This document shows, one piece after another, positions 1-9,372 of a DNA stretch of 64,000 nucleotides (position 1 is its first letter; the number at the start of each line of letters is the position of its first letter). The stretch comes from Psychrobacter sp. NG25 (GTDB lineage Bacteria > Pseudomonadota > Gammaproteobacteria > Pseudomonadales > Moraxellaceae). The position numbers and the translations under genes are program-made. The stretch covers positions 62,001 to 126,000 of the forward strand of contig NZ_JADGMV010000005.1 in NCBI RefSeq assembly GCF_015234355.1, in the 5' to 3' direction. The notes under the pieces are model-generated. The model saw nothing but the letters and a program-made list of their open reading frames with translations. It ran no database searches and was not told where the DNA came from.

Positions 1-1568
1 ACTAAACCGTTTTGCCCAATAGCTACACTATCGGTGGCATAGTCAGTTGTATTAGCTATAGGACTAGCTAATACCGAGGTGACCAAAGCGTCACCGTCTC
101 CTCTTAGTTGCAATTTATCCTGCATTACAAAATTGGTAATAGGGCTGTTAGCACGATTGGTCGCTGTAATGCGATAAGCGATACACTGGCCAGGAACAAG
201 ATTACTTCCATTAATACCACTTTCACTAAAGCCCGTTCTAGGATCTGTGTTTCCTGAAGTATTTATATTAGAAGCAGAGTAGTTAAGTGTTGGAGGGCAA
301 TTATTAACATATTGTGCTTTTCTAAGTACCAATGCCGCGTTTGCAGGAATGACTCTACCGAAGTCATTGTTAGGATAATTATAGATAGTTGCTGAGAAAC
401 CAACGTTTCTGCTCTCACTACTAGTGCGAATAGGATAGGTGGTACCGGTCCGACTCTCTACCAAACAAAGATTAGTATTGCTACCTAATGTTGTTCGGGG
501 AATACTAATCTGATATTCACCAGTTGGAGCACCAGATCTAATGACAGATTGTGTGGTATAAGTCGTAGAAAGAGTATTACAGTTTGCAAGTCTCACTGTG
601 CTACCTGTAATTCCTGTTTCAGGCGCGGTAGGATCATATTTACCATTAAAGTAGTTAGGTTTATTGGTATATACACTATTAGCAGAAGTAATGTCGGCAT
701 TGTCTTTATTAGCACTTGCTGTAGGAATACCACCGTTATCATCAAACACTGTTCCCGAGAATATATACTGAGGAACGTAGCAGTAATTATCTACACGGAA
801 GTCAATTTCTTGGTTAGTAGCAGTTGAAAGAAAGCCGGTGTTAGTATAACGAACCTTTACTGATGATACTGGCTGAGAAAACTGCACAGATCCTTGACAC
901 TGTGTTCCCAAATCTTTAGCGGGACAGTTAGGATCATTGGCAGTTCTGGTAAATAGACCTTGCAGGTTTTGACTAAAAACAATATTTGAGCCAGTTACTG
1001 ACTGAAAAGCTCCCACAATGGTAGCGCCTGATTCGTTGACACCAGTAATTTGTATAAAATCGTCAAAGGTATTGCCATTACTATTTGCATAGTCGATATC
1101 GAATGCACTAAGAGCAACATTAGTCAAGTAGATGGGTTGCGCTGTTGTGCTATTACGAAAATCAAGAGTAATATCAGTGAAGTCCGATGTAGTGGGAAAC
1201 GTTCTTCTGACATTAATGGCGTTTACGCCTGAAGCCGTAATGACACCGAAGTTTGATCTTACAGTTGAAGTGTTAGACTCTGTTGTAGTCATTTTTATCT
1301 GCAATGGAATACTGCCTGAAGCATTACCTGCGATACTGACATAGTTATTAGTATTAACAGCAGATACTAGGTTAGTATAATCAGCATTCGTTAAGCTGCC
1401 TTGAGAAAAGTTAGTGGAACAAACTGCTCCAGGGTTTGGCACAAGTGCAAACGATGAGGTGTTCATAAATGAAAATAAGATAAAGCCTAACGAGCTCAAG
1501 ATTTGAGATCGATATTTGTTGAATGATAAAACATTCAGTATATTTAAGATTTTTTTAGCTTTATGCAT
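1..1568 (-). CDS. Large secreted surface protein with SdrD-B/DUF11-like repeats, 5' part only
   Basis: Reading the minus strand from an ATG at 1568 gives one uninterrupted frame of 522 codons to the window edge, so the gene is truncated by the window and not obviously broken. The first ~41 residues look like a long signal peptide: a lysine-rich start (MHKAKK), then a hydrophobic stretch ending SSFA. The mature part is rich in Asn, Thr and Ser and has few charges. Around residue 260 there is SGTVFDDNGG, as in SdrD-B-like/prealbumin-type modules. Around residues 460-485 there is YRITATNRANSPITNFVMQD, the pattern of DUF11 repeats in bacterial surface proteins. Adhesin or cell-surface role is inferred; no anchor or autotransporter domain is visible because the C-terminus lies outside. 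It is divergent from aceE across 614 bp. Sure of the frame, less so of the domain names. Confidence 0.8.
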   Translation of the reverse strand, partial: MHKAKKILNILNVLSFNKYRSQILSSLGFILFSFMNTSSFALVPNPGAVCSTNFSQGSLTNADYTNLVSAVNTNNYVSIAGNASGSIPLQIKMTTTESNTSTVRSNFGVITASGVNAINVRRTFPTTSDFTDITLDFRNSTTAQPIYLTNVALSAFDIDYANSNGNTFDDFIQITGVNESGATIVGAFQSVTGSNIVFSQNLQGLFTRTANDPNCPAKDLGTQCQGSVQFSQPVSSVKVRYTNTGFLSTATNQEIDFRVDNYCYVPQYIFSGTVFDDNGGIPTASANKDNADITSANSVYTNKPNYFNGKYDPTAPETGITGSTVRLANCNTLSTTYTTQSVIRSGAPTGEYQISIPRTTLGSNTNLCLVESRTGTTYPIRTSSESRNVGFSATIYNYPNNDFGRVIPANAALVLRKAQYVNNCPPTLNYSASNINTSGNTDPRTGFSESGINGSNLVPGQCIAYRITATNRANSPITNFVMQDKLQLRGDGDALVTSVLASPIANTTDYATDSVAIGQNGL

Positions 1569-2182
1569 ATCACTATTCCCAAGACTCAAGTTTGCCTAAT
1601 CGATATGGCGAGTTAACCATATCTATACAAACATATCAGTATGAGATACTAATAAGCAATTTATCTTATATCCAGTATAAAGTTACCAGTGGTCGATTTA
1701 GTACGACAGGAAGTATATTTTAGTTGCAGAGGGAGTTACACATAACTATCTCTTACGTAAAGAAGTAGGCTGTATCTGTTGTCATTTTTAAAAAAACTAA
1801 TCATTATTTATTTTAAAAATACTTGTCATATCTTCATTTCTCTACAGCTATAAACATCTAGGTCATAAGCGCCTATAATAGAGAGTTATTATCGTTTGAT
1901 AATTGGCTGTAGGCGTTGAGTGATGACTTTGTCCTGACTACCTAACTATTCCATTCATATGTAATGGATAGTACTGCTACTTTTAGAATCACTATATTGA
2001 ACGGTTCGACATTGTGGAGCGGTGAAGTACAGTCATACACGTTTCAATATGAAACGTAACTTCTTAAAATTAACAAGGAAGTCATTGAGCACATCATGTA
2101 TGTAAGACAGTATTAAGTAATACTTTGATTTTATAACTTCCTGCTATTGAGTAGGATTGACTGACAAACAAGGACAACAAAG
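1569..2182. other. 614-bp divergent intergenic region
   Basis: AT-rich region between the surface-protein gene and aceE. No convincing small gene. It holds a perfect inverted repeat at 2039-2057 (separate entry). It must carry the promoters of both flanking genes, but I cannot place them with confidence. Confidence 0.6.
2039..2057. promoter_or_regulatory. Perfect 8-3-8 palindrome upstream of aceE, candidate operator
   Basis: The arms ACGTTTCA and TGAAACGT are exact reverse complements around ATA. The centre lies about 135 bp before the aceE start. Size and symmetry fit a dimeric repressor site. The regulator is unknown; PdhR or another pyruvate-sensing regulator is only a guess. The half-sites resemble those of parS, but the centre is one base longer. 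Confidence 0.45.
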
Positions 2183-4996
2183 ATGAATTATTATAAGGAT
2201 GCTGATAGCACCGAAACACAGGAATGGCTGCAAGCTTTTGCGTCTGTACTCAAACATGCAGACAAAGATCGTGCTCAGTTTTTGCTAAAAGCTTTGTACA
2301 ACATGGCAGTTCAAGAAGGATTGCCGTTCAATCGATTAGACACCGCTTACGTTAACAGTATTGCCGTCGAAGATGAGCCAATGTACCCAGGCGATCTAGG
2401 CATGGAGCGTAAAATACGTGCTTTGATTCGCTATAACGCACTTGCCATGGTCATGCGTGCCAATAAAAACGACGATGATTTGGGTGGTCACTTAGCGACA
2501 TTCGCCTCTAGTGCGACGCTTTATGAAACGGGTTTTAACCATTTCTTCCGCGCGGCTAGCGATCACTTCGGTGGTGACATGATTTATTATCAAGGTCACT
2601 CAGCGCCAGGTATCTATGCCCGTTCTTATTTAGAAGGTCGTTTGACTGAAGATCAGCTTGACAACTTCCGTCGTGAAGTAGGCGGCAAAGGTCTATCAAG
2701 CTATCCGCATCCATATCTAATGCCGGATTACTGGCAGTTCCCAACGGTATCGATGGGACTTGGTCCAATCATGTCTATCTATCATGCCCATGTACATCGC
2801 TATATGGAAAACCGTGGACTGCTAGAAAAAGAAGGTCGTAAGATTTGGACGTTCTTAGGTGATGGTGAAACGGATGAGCCAGAAAGCTTAGGTGCTATTT
2901 CTCTCGCTGGTCGTGAGAAGCTGGACAACCTAATATGGGTAGTCAACTGTAACTTGCAGCGTCTGGATGGTCCAGTCCGTGGTAACGGCAAAATCATTCA
3001 AGAGCTAGAGTCAGTATTCCGCGGCGCAGGCTGGCGAGTCATCAAAGTCATTTGGGGTGGCAACTGGGATTCGTTGCTCGGTAAAGACCATACAGGTGTG
3101 CTTAAGCAGCGTATGGAAGAAGTGGTGGATGGCGAGTATCAGCTATATGAAGCGCGTACGCCTGAATTTACTCGAAAAGAATTCTTCGGTAAATATCCAG
3201 AGCTAGAAGAAATGGCAGATGCCTTGACTGACGAAGAGATCTCGCGCTTAAACCGTGGTGGTCATGATCCAGTTAAAGTTTATGCCGCATTCAGTGAAGC
3301 CATGAAAACCAAAGGTCAGCCGACTGTTATTTTGGTCAAAACTGTTAAAGGTTATGGTTTATCTGCCCAAACGCAAGCAGTCAATAAATCGCATCAGGTG
3401 AAAAAACTTGATCAAGAAGCCTTAATGTATTTCCGTGATCGTTTTGATTTACCGTTTACTGACGCACAGTTAGAGACTCTACCATTCTACCGCCCTGAAG
3501 AAGGTTCAGCGGAGATGAAGTATCTTAAAGGTCGTCGTGAGTCGTTAGGTGGTCATCTGCCAAACCGTCGTAGTGGTCATATTCCACTGAATATCCCTGA
3601 ATTATCGATGTTTGATCGGGTATTAAAAGGCAGTAATGGTAAAGAGCAATCTACGACCATGGTATTCGTACGCTTACTATCAGCGATGCTTAAAAACAAA
3701 GACATCCAAGATCGTGTCGTACCAATCGTACCTGATGAAGCACGTACTTTCGGTCTAGAAGGTATGTTCCGTCAATTGGGTATCTACTCAGCTGTTGGTC
3801 AAAAATACACGCCAGAAGACAGTGAAGCATTGATGGGCTATAAAGAAGCTATCGATGGTCACATGTTAGAAGAAGGTATCAACGAAGCAGGCGCAATGAG
3901 TACGTGGATTGCTTTGGCAACCAGCTATTCTGTGAACGCATTGCCGATGATTCCAATGTATATCTACTACTCGATGTTTGGTTTCCAACGTGTGGGTGAT
4001 TTGGCTTGGGCGGCAGGTGACTGTCAAGCACAGGGCTTCTTATTAGGTGCAACGGCTGGCCGTACGACGCTTAACGGCGAAGGCTTGCAACATCAAGATG
4101 GACATTCACAAATCTTGTTCAATGTCGTGCCTAACTGTGTGACTTATGATCCATGCTTTGGTTATGAATTAGCAGTGGTCATGCATGATGGTTTACGCCG
4201 CATGTATGGTGAAGGCGAGCGTGTCTATTATTACCTAACGCTAATGAATGAGAACTACGAACAACCTGAAATGCCAGAAGGTGCCGAGGAAGGTATCAAA
4301 CGTGGTATGTATCTGCTCGAGGACAATGGCTCAGCACAAGTGCAGCTATTGGGCTCAGGTGTTATCTTACGTGAAGTGCAAAAAGCATCACAGATCCTAA
4401 AAGATGAGTTTAATATTACCTCTAACGTCTGGAGCGTGACCAGCTTCAACGAATTGACTCGTGATGGTATGGTTTGTGACGACTACAACCGTCTGCATCC
4501 AATGGATGAAGAGAAAGTGCCTTGGGTTACTGAGCAGTTGGCACCGCACGAAGGTATTGTGGTCGCAGCGACAGATTATATGCGCAATTACTCAGAGCAG
4601 ATTCGTGCTTGGTTACCAGACAACCGTCCTTATACCACGTTGGGTACTGATGGTTATGGCCGCTCCGATACTCGTGAAAACTTACGCAGTTTCTTTAACG
4701 TTGATGCCGCGCATATCGTTGTTGCAACGCTTAAACGTCTTGCGGATGAAGGTGAAGTTGAGATGCGTTTGGTTAAAGACGCTATTTCAAGCCTAGGCAT
4801 TGATGTGGATCATCCACCTGCATGGCAACAGCAGTCTTACTATGATCAGTCTCCAGATGCACCAGCACCAGGTAACGTAAATCCAAATCCTGTTCCTGAG
4901 TTTATCGCTGAAGACGACGAAGAAATCAGTAGTGAAGGTCGTGCTGAAGATCAAGCAGATGCTAATGTACTCAATGATGGTGATGTCAAAGAATAA
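2183..4996 (+). CDS. aceE: Pyruvate dehydrogenase E1 component (homodimeric type)
   Basis: Thiamine-diphosphate-dependent decarboxylation of pyruvate and reductive acetylation of the E2 lipoyl groups, linking glycolysis to acetyl-CoA in the cytoplasm. The protein matches AceE along its length. The thiamine-diphosphate motif is visible as GDGETDEPE at residues 226-234 followed by NCNLQRLDGP near 255-264. AAGGA lies just upstream of the ATG. At 937 residues it is about 50 longer than the E. coli enzyme; the excess is a Pro/Asp/Glu-rich C-terminal tail from about residue 888 that looks disordered. aceF follows 25 bp downstream and is surely co-transcribed. No lpd (E3) gene is next to the pair, so E3 must be encoded elsewhere. 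Confidence 0.97.
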   Translation: MNYYKDADSTETQEWLQAFASVLKHADKDRAQFLLKALYNMAVQEGLPFNRLDTAYVNSIAVEDEPMYPGDLGMERKIRALIRYNALAMVMRANKNDDDLGGHLATFASSATLYETGFNHFFRAASDHFGGDMIYYQGHSAPGIYARSYLEGRLTEDQLDNFRREVGGKGLSSYPHPYLMPDYWQFPTVSMGLGPIMSIYHAHVHRYMENRGLLEKEGRKIWTFLGDGETDEPESLGAISLAGREKLDNLIWVVNCNLQRLDGPVRGNGKIIQELESVFRGAGWRVIKVIWGGNWDSLLGKDHTGVLKQRMEEVVDGEYQLYEARTPEFTRKEFFGKYPELEEMADALTDEEISRLNRGGHDPVKVYAAFSEAMKTKGQPTVILVKTVKGYGLSAQTQAVNKSHQVKKLDQEALMYFRDRFDLPFTDAQLETLPFYRPEEGSAEMKYLKGRRESLGGHLPNRRSGHIPLNIPELSMFDRVLKGSNGKEQSTTMVFVRLLSAMLKNKDIQDRVVPIVPDEARTFGLEGMFRQLGIYSAVGQKYTPEDSEALMGYKEAIDGHMLEEGINEAGAMSTWIALATSYSVNALPMIPMYIYYSMFGFQRVGDLAWAAGDCQAQGFLLGATAGRTTLNGEGLQHQDGHSQILFNVVPNCVTYDPCFGYELAVVMHDGLRRMYGEGERVYYYLTLMNENYEQPEMPEGAEEGIKRGMYLLEDNGSAQVQLLGSGVILREVQKASQILKDEFNITSNVWSVTSFNELTRDGMVCDDYNRLHPMDEEKVPWVTEQLAPHEGIVVAATDYMRNYSEQIRAWLPDNRPYTTLGTDGYGRSDTRENLRSFFNVDAAHIVVATLKRLADEGEVEMRLVKDAISSLGIDVDHPPAWQQQSYYDQSPDAPAPGNVNPNPVPEFIAEDDEEISSEGRAEDQADANVLNDGDVKE

Positions 4997-5021
4997 TAAC
5001 CATAAGACTAGGAGATAAATC

Positions 5022-6764
5022 ATGGACATTAAAGCCCCCGATTTGGGTGTTGATAGCGCCGAAGTCAGCGAGATTATGGTAGAAATCGGTGATGTCATCG
5101 CAAAAGATGACAACATCGTGTTATTAGAATCTGACAAAGCCTCAGTTGAAGTCCCAAGCTCTGCTGCTGGTAAAGTGACTAAGATTAGTGTTGCTATCGG
5201 TGATCAAGTTAGCGAAGGTATGGTACTAATTGAGCTTGAAAGTGCAGAAGACAGCGCGGAAAGTGATGATAGCGCTGCTGATGACAATCAAGAAGCGAAT
5301 GATACAAAAGCCACTGCTGCCGAGCCAGAAGCAAAAGCTGAGCCAGCTGAGACTGAGTCAAAATCAAAGTCAAAGTCATCAGAGTCTAGTATCAAGCCAG
5401 CTGCGAATGCTAGTAAGTCAACGACTCATGCACTACCTGATTTAGGTGTTGATGAAGCGCAAGTTTCTGAAATTATGGTTAGTGTTGGCGATACAGTGAC
5501 TGCGGATCAGTCGATTTTATTGATTGAATCTGACAAAGCATCTGTTGAAGTACCAGCACCAGAATCCGGCAAGATTGAAAAAATCTTAGTCCAGACAGGT
5601 GACATGGTCGCCAATGGTCAAGACTTTATCGTTATCATTAGCAGTGGTACAGACGCTGCTGATGAGAGTGAGTCTGCATCAGACAGTTCTGAGTCGAAAG
5701 AGTCAGCACCAGCCAAATCAGAAGAGAAAGTTGCTGCTAAAACAACTGGTGAGCCAAAACAGGCAGAAAAACCTACAACGCCTAATGTAGCCGCCAGTAA
5801 GAAAGCTGACAAGCTGACAGAAACGCAAATAAATGAAAAGCTGGTCGATGTTTATGCAGGCCCAGCCGTACGTAAGCTTGCACGTCAATTGGGTGTAGAT
5901 ATTACACAAGTGACCGGTTCGGCACTGAATGATCGTATTTTAAAAGAAGACTTGTTTGCGCATGTCAAAGAGAGTCTGACCACTCAAAAAGCAGCACCTG
6001 CTAGCAGTGGTGTGGTGAGCTCAGGTTTACCGAGCTTACCTGACATGAGTAATACTGAAATTTGGGGTGAAACATCGACATTAGACCTTAGCCGTCTACA
6101 GAAAGTATCGATACCACAGCTGAACTACAATACATTGCTACCGCAAGTGACGCAGTTTGACTTATCAGATATCACTGAGACAGAAAAACTACGTGGCGAG
6201 CTAAAAGGTGGTATGAAGGCAGAAGGTATTGGCTTCACTATCTTAGCCTTTGTAGTCAAAGCGACTGCCTATGCCTTGACGCAGCATCCACGCTTTAATA
6301 GTCATTTAAGCGATGACAATACTCAAGTTATCTTGCGTAAAAGTGTCAATATGGGTATCGCAGTGGCAACTGATGATGGCCTCATCGTACCAGTTATCAA
6401 AAACGTGCAAGATAAAGGTCTGAAGCAGATTGCTATCGAAATCGGTGAGCTTGCCGTTAAAGCACGTGATAAGAAGCTCAGCACCAAAGATTTGCAGGGA
6501 GCTAGCTTCACTATCTCAAGCCAAGGTAACTTAGGCGGTACAGCGTTTACACCACTGGTGAATTGGCCACAAGTCGGTATCTTAGGTGTGTCTGAGGCAA
6601 GTATGCAGCCACGTTGGGATGCCAAAAAACAAAGCTTTGAGCCACGCCTGATGCTACCGCTATCATTGTCTTATGATCATCGTGTGATTAATGGGGCGGA
6701 CGCTGCAGTATTCACCCGTTATATTGCAACGCTACTGGCTGATCCACGCCGCATTTTGCTATAA
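5022..6764 (+). CDS. aceF: Dihydrolipoyllysine acetyltransferase, pyruvate dehydrogenase E2
   Basis: Core of the pyruvate dehydrogenase complex; passes acetyl groups from lipoyl-lysine to CoA. Two N-terminal lipoyl domains are visible, each with ESDKASVEV, placing the modified lysines at K39 and K172. Each is followed by an Ala/Glu/Ser/Lys-rich flexible linker. The peripheral subunit-binding domain is at about 276-312 (VYAGPAVRKLARQLGV). The catalytic domain fills about 350-580 and has the active-site motif DHRVINGAD with H553. The Asn in place of the Asp of DHRxxDG is also found in Azotobacter/Pseudomonas E2 and is not a defect. Two lipoyl domains is fewer than the three of E. coli. The gene follows aceE with a 25-bp spacer containing AGGAG and ends before a clear terminator. 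Confidence 0.97.
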   Translation: MDIKAPDLGVDSAEVSEIMVEIGDVIAKDDNIVLLESDKASVEVPSSAAGKVTKISVAIGDQVSEGMVLIELESAEDSAESDDSAADDNQEANDTKATAAEPEAKAEPAETESKSKSKSSESSIKPAANASKSTTHALPDLGVDEAQVSEIMVSVGDTVTADQSILLIESDKASVEVPAPESGKIEKILVQTGDMVANGQDFIVIISSGTDAADESESASDSSESKESAPAKSEEKVAAKTTGEPKQAEKPTTPNVAASKKADKLTETQINEKLVDVYAGPAVRKLARQLGVDITQVTGSALNDRILKEDLFAHVKESLTTQKAAPASSGVVSSGLPSLPDMSNTEIWGETSTLDLSRLQKVSIPQLNYNTLLPQVTQFDLSDITETEKLRGELKGGMKAEGIGFTILAFVVKATAYALTQHPRFNSHLSDDNTQVILRKSVNMGIAVATDDGLIVPVIKNVQDKGLKQIAIEIGELAVKARDKKLSTKDLQGASFTISSQGNLGGTAFTPLVNWPQVGILGVSEASMQPRWDAKKQSFEPRLMLPLSLSYDHRVINGADAAVFTRYIATLLADPRRILL

Positions 6765-6791
6765 ATCTAAATATATAATAGTGTTGGTTTG

Positions 6792-6821
6792 AAAAAAGAC
6801 TGTCTACGGACGGTCTTTTTT
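6792..6821 (+). terminator. Intrinsic terminator after aceEF
   Basis: A 13-bp stem (A-rich left arm with GACTGTC, loop TACG, right arm GACGGTC with one G-T pair) followed by a run of six T. It lies 27 bp after the aceF stop. Confidence 0.85.
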
Positions 6822-6938
6822 ATGCGTTAAAGTTTGAGCGTAATTAAGATATATCGAGTATGCACAAACAGGTGCTATTAGCGCATTTGCAATACACTCG
6901 GACAGCGACTGCTTAGATTGTCGATAAACAACTGACAC

Positions 6939-6966
6939 AAAAAAGCCGGCAGATACCGGCTTTTTT
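6939..6966 (-). terminator. Terminator after ompW, probably bidirectional
   Basis: Stem AAAAAAGCCGG / CCGGCTTTTTT with a short loop. It lies 38 bp beyond the minus-strand ompW stop and has A/T runs on both sides. Confidence 0.8.
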
Positions 6967-7003
6967 ATTAATATAAGTACAACTTAATAAAATAGACTTC
7001 TAA

Positions 7004-7642
7004 TTAGAAGCTTTTTACGTAAGCAACACCATATACCCAAGGGCTGATATCTACTTCACCAAGATCATCGCCATTTAGGCTTACGTCTGATTTGATGTCG
7101 ATATAGCGTGCATCAATACGGAAAGCATCCGTTGGAGTGAATGGGAAATCAACACCGACATGGCCAGCAACGCCAACACTATCGTCGATATCTAAGTTAG
7201 CTGAACCGCCAGTGTATAGTTTTTCTTTAAAGAACGTCGTGTAGTTCACACCAACACCAATGAAAGGCTTGATGTTTAGAGGGATGTTGTAACCATCAAA
7301 GTGATACTGGACAGATAAAGTAGGTGGTAAATGTTGAGTTTCACCCTTAATTTCGTTACCAGCAGCATCAGTCAATGTGATGTCATGGTTGAATGGAATC
7401 GCTGCTAGCAATTCAATACCAACGTTATTAGCAACGAAGTATTCGCCAGTAAGTGTTGGACGCGCATCGCCACCAACATCTACAGAGTAGTCTGTGCCGC
7501 CTGCATTAAGCGTACCGTTATCACTCTTAGGGTCAACATAATGTGCACCGGCAGCAACTGACCAAGTACCAGCAGGTACTGCAAAAGCAGTCGTCATAGT
7601 AAGTGCAGTAGCAGCGGCTAAAACTAGGGATTGTAGTTTCAT
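7004..7642 (-). CDS. ompW: OmpW family outer membrane protein
   Basis: Small eight-stranded outer-membrane beta-barrel; family members are thought to pass small hydrophobic or anionic solutes and are often stress regulated. The 212-residue protein starts with a clean signal peptide (Lys near the start, hydrophobic core, cleavage after AFA at residue 21). The mature part begins AGTWSVAAGAHYVDP and shows alternating strands such as FIGVGVNYTTFF. It ends in aromatic Phe, as expected for insertion by the BAM machinery. GAGGAA precedes the ATG. It stands alone, flanked by its own promoter candidate and terminator. Confidence 0.9.
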   Translation of the reverse strand: MKLQSLVLAAATALTMTTAFAVPAGTWSVAAGAHYVDPKSDNGTLNAGGTDYSVDVGGDARPTLTGEYFVANNVGIELLAAIPFNHDITLTDAAGNEIKGETQHLPPTLSVQYHFDGYNIPLNIKPFIGVGVNYTTFFKEKLYTGGSANLDIDDSVGVAGHVGVDFPFTPTDAFRIDARYIDIKSDVSLNGDDLGEVDISPWVYGVAYVKSF

Positions 7643-8020
7643 CGTTTAGTTCCTCAATGTGATAGATGATTATGGGCCAGTTTCTAATAAGGGATAGCAT
7701 TAGTTACTGATACACAATGTTATGATTGTTGATTAAACTGTAACATTATGACTCCATTATAGTACAAAACCGTTTTATCTGTAAGGTTTTAAACGCATAT
7801 TAAAGATTTTTATCTCACAATTTACAATATAAAGTCATTTGTACTAATATATTTAGTGTTTACTTAAAATAATCAACTATTGTAAGATGGTATTATAGCT
7901 CTTATGATGATACGAAAAAGTGATGAGTACTTTGGTAATTATTGCTTCTGAGGTTCTAAGATATTTAGTATCTCATTCATCAAATGAATGACTATGGTCT
8001 AAAAATAGGCGTAATATATT
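7643..8020. other. 378-bp intergenic region, AT-rich
   Basis: Holds the ompW promoter candidate at 7756-7784. The remaining AT-rich sequence up to 8020 shows no gene, repeat or hairpin I would call. Confidence 0.5.
7756..7784 (-). promoter_or_regulatory. Candidate sigma-70 promoter for ompW
   Basis: On the minus strand TTACAG at 7784-7779 is followed after exactly 17 bp by a perfect TATAAT at 7761-7756. This lies about 115 bp upstream of the ompW start, leaving a longish 5' leader. Confidence 0.5.
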
Positions 8021-8254
8021 ATGCTTGGTTATTGTAGTAATTCTCCTTTGCGCTGTGACAATGCTTATTCTATAAAGATATTGAATCGGATGGATTCCTG
8101 TTGTCCTGAATGCAGTCTATTTCTCCTGCCTGCTCAGGATGTTAGTCAGCAACTATATGCTGACGAGCAGTTCCTAAGATTTTCTATTATGGTGATTATC
8201 TGTACGTTATTTACGGTAGTCTATATTTACTATTTTTATAGTACATTACCGTGA
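8021..8254 (+). CDS. Possible small membrane protein (77 aa)
   Basis: Uncertain gene. The frame encodes a Cys-rich N-terminal half with CCPEC and one strongly hydrophobic C-terminal segment (about residues 54-74, FSIMVIICTLFTVVYIYYF), so a small single-pass membrane protein is possible. An internal ATG at 8090 (MDSCCPEC) could be the real start. Neither start has a good ribosome binding site. It lies 102 bp upstream of, and on the same strand as, the potassium-channel gene. It may be a chance reading frame; I do not recognise a family. Confidence 0.3.
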   Translation: MLGYCSNSPLRCDNAYSIKILNRMDSCCPECSLFLLPAQDVSQQLYADEQFLRFSIMVIICTLFTVVYIYYFYSTLP

Positions 8255-8356
8255 TTTCTCATAAATTTCTATTTTCGCGATTGGCAGCACGCTTATAGTA
8301 CTATACTGTTAAGTATCTACTAATATAAGATCGGTGTTTCACCGCATAGGGACGGT

Positions 8357-9340
8357 ATGCTATTCCAATCTATACGGCGCCTGCGTATTTTTGTTTATAA
8401 TATTCTACAAAATGATGAGCATGACACGCTCTTCAGTCGTTATATCGACTATTTCTTAATATTTTTGATCATGACGAATGTGGCTGCGGTGATTGCAGAG
8501 TCAGTCGATAGTTGGTATTACCCTTACCAAGATTATTTTACGTGGTTTGAAAACTTCTCTATTGTGGTATTTTCTATCGAATACATGCTACGGTTATGGT
8601 GCGTGGCTGAAGTAAAACCAGATGGTACTACTTGGCGACAGCGTTGGAACTGGCTAAAAAGCCCGTCTGCATTGATTGATCTGATTGCTATTATCCCTGC
8701 ATTCTTGAACTTCTTTGTCTCTATCGATTTGCGTTTTTTACGTATCCTACGTTTATTTCGCATCCTCAAACTTACACGCTATTTTGCTTCGATGCGTATT
8801 CTGCTAGTGGTCATCAGTAAAGAAAAAGGATCGTTCCAAGCGGTTATCTTTATCTTGATTATTATGATTGTAACGGCCTCTAGTGGGATTTATTTGGTTG
8901 AGAATCATGCACAGCCAGAAGAGTTTGAGTCTATTCCTAAAGCGATGTGGTGGGCTGTGGTTACACTCACGACAGTGGGTTATGGTGATGTCACGCCGAT
9001 TACCAATGCGGGTAAAATATTGGGTGCAGTAATTACGATATTGGGTGTGGGGCTGGCAGCATTACCTGCAGGTATCCTCGCGACAGGCTTGGCCAATGAG
9101 CTTGCTCAGCGTCGTGAAGGGCTTGAGCAGCACTTTCGAGAGCAACTGATCGATAGTGATTTTGATTTAGTACAGAATCAGATGATGATCGATAAGATTC
9201 GCCGCGAGTTAGGATTAGATAAAGAGCAGGCGCAAAATATTGTACTGCAAGTACTGCGTGAACAAGAGCTTGAGCGCCGTGAAAAAGAGGTAGAAATAAG
9301 GCAGAAGAATTTTTGCTCACATTGTGGTGAGCGATTGTAG
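8357..9340 (+). CDS. Voltage-gated-type potassium channel (Kv-like)
   Basis: Inner-membrane ion channel with six transmembrane segments, S1 near residue 30 to S6 near 220-245. The selectivity filter TTVGYGD is at 205-211. S4 is the arginine-rich stretch at about 124-145 (RFLRILRLFRILKLTRYF), supporting voltage sensing. The cytoplasmic C-terminal tail is charged and probably helical, and ends with CSHCGERL, a CxxC that could be half of a zinc-binding site shared between subunits. GGGACGGT precedes the ATG. At 327 residues it is a little longer than a typical minimal bacterial Kv channel because of the tail. It is a single gene with its own strong terminator. Ion specificity is inferred from the filter. 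Confidence 0.92.
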   Translation: MLFQSIRRLRIFVYNILQNDEHDTLFSRYIDYFLIFLIMTNVAAVIAESVDSWYYPYQDYFTWFENFSIVVFSIEYMLRLWCVAEVKPDGTTWRQRWNWLKSPSALIDLIAIIPAFLNFFVSIDLRFLRILRLFRILKLTRYFASMRILLVVISKEKGSFQAVIFILIIMIVTASSGIYLVENHAQPEEFESIPKAMWWAVVTLTTVGYGDVTPITNAGKILGAVITILGVGLAALPAGILATGLANELAQRREGLEQHFREQLIDSDFDLVQNQMMIDKIRRELGLDKEQAQNIVLQVLREQELERREKEVEIRQKNFCSHCGERL

Positions 9341-9372
9341 AAAAGTGCTTTTTTTACTATGAATTTTATTCA

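Noticed and set aside
549..1344. Three short plus-strand frames
   Set aside because: They lie antisense to the surface-protein gene, have no ribosome binding site, and disappear once the minus-strand frame is read.
4793..5137. A 114-residue minus-strand frame across the aceE-aceF junction
   Set aside because: Antisense to two clear genes and without coding features of its own.
6680..6712. Asn in the AceF active-site motif DHRVINGAD
   Set aside because: Looks like a lost catalytic residue, but Azotobacter- and Pseudomonas-type E2 enzymes have Asn here too.
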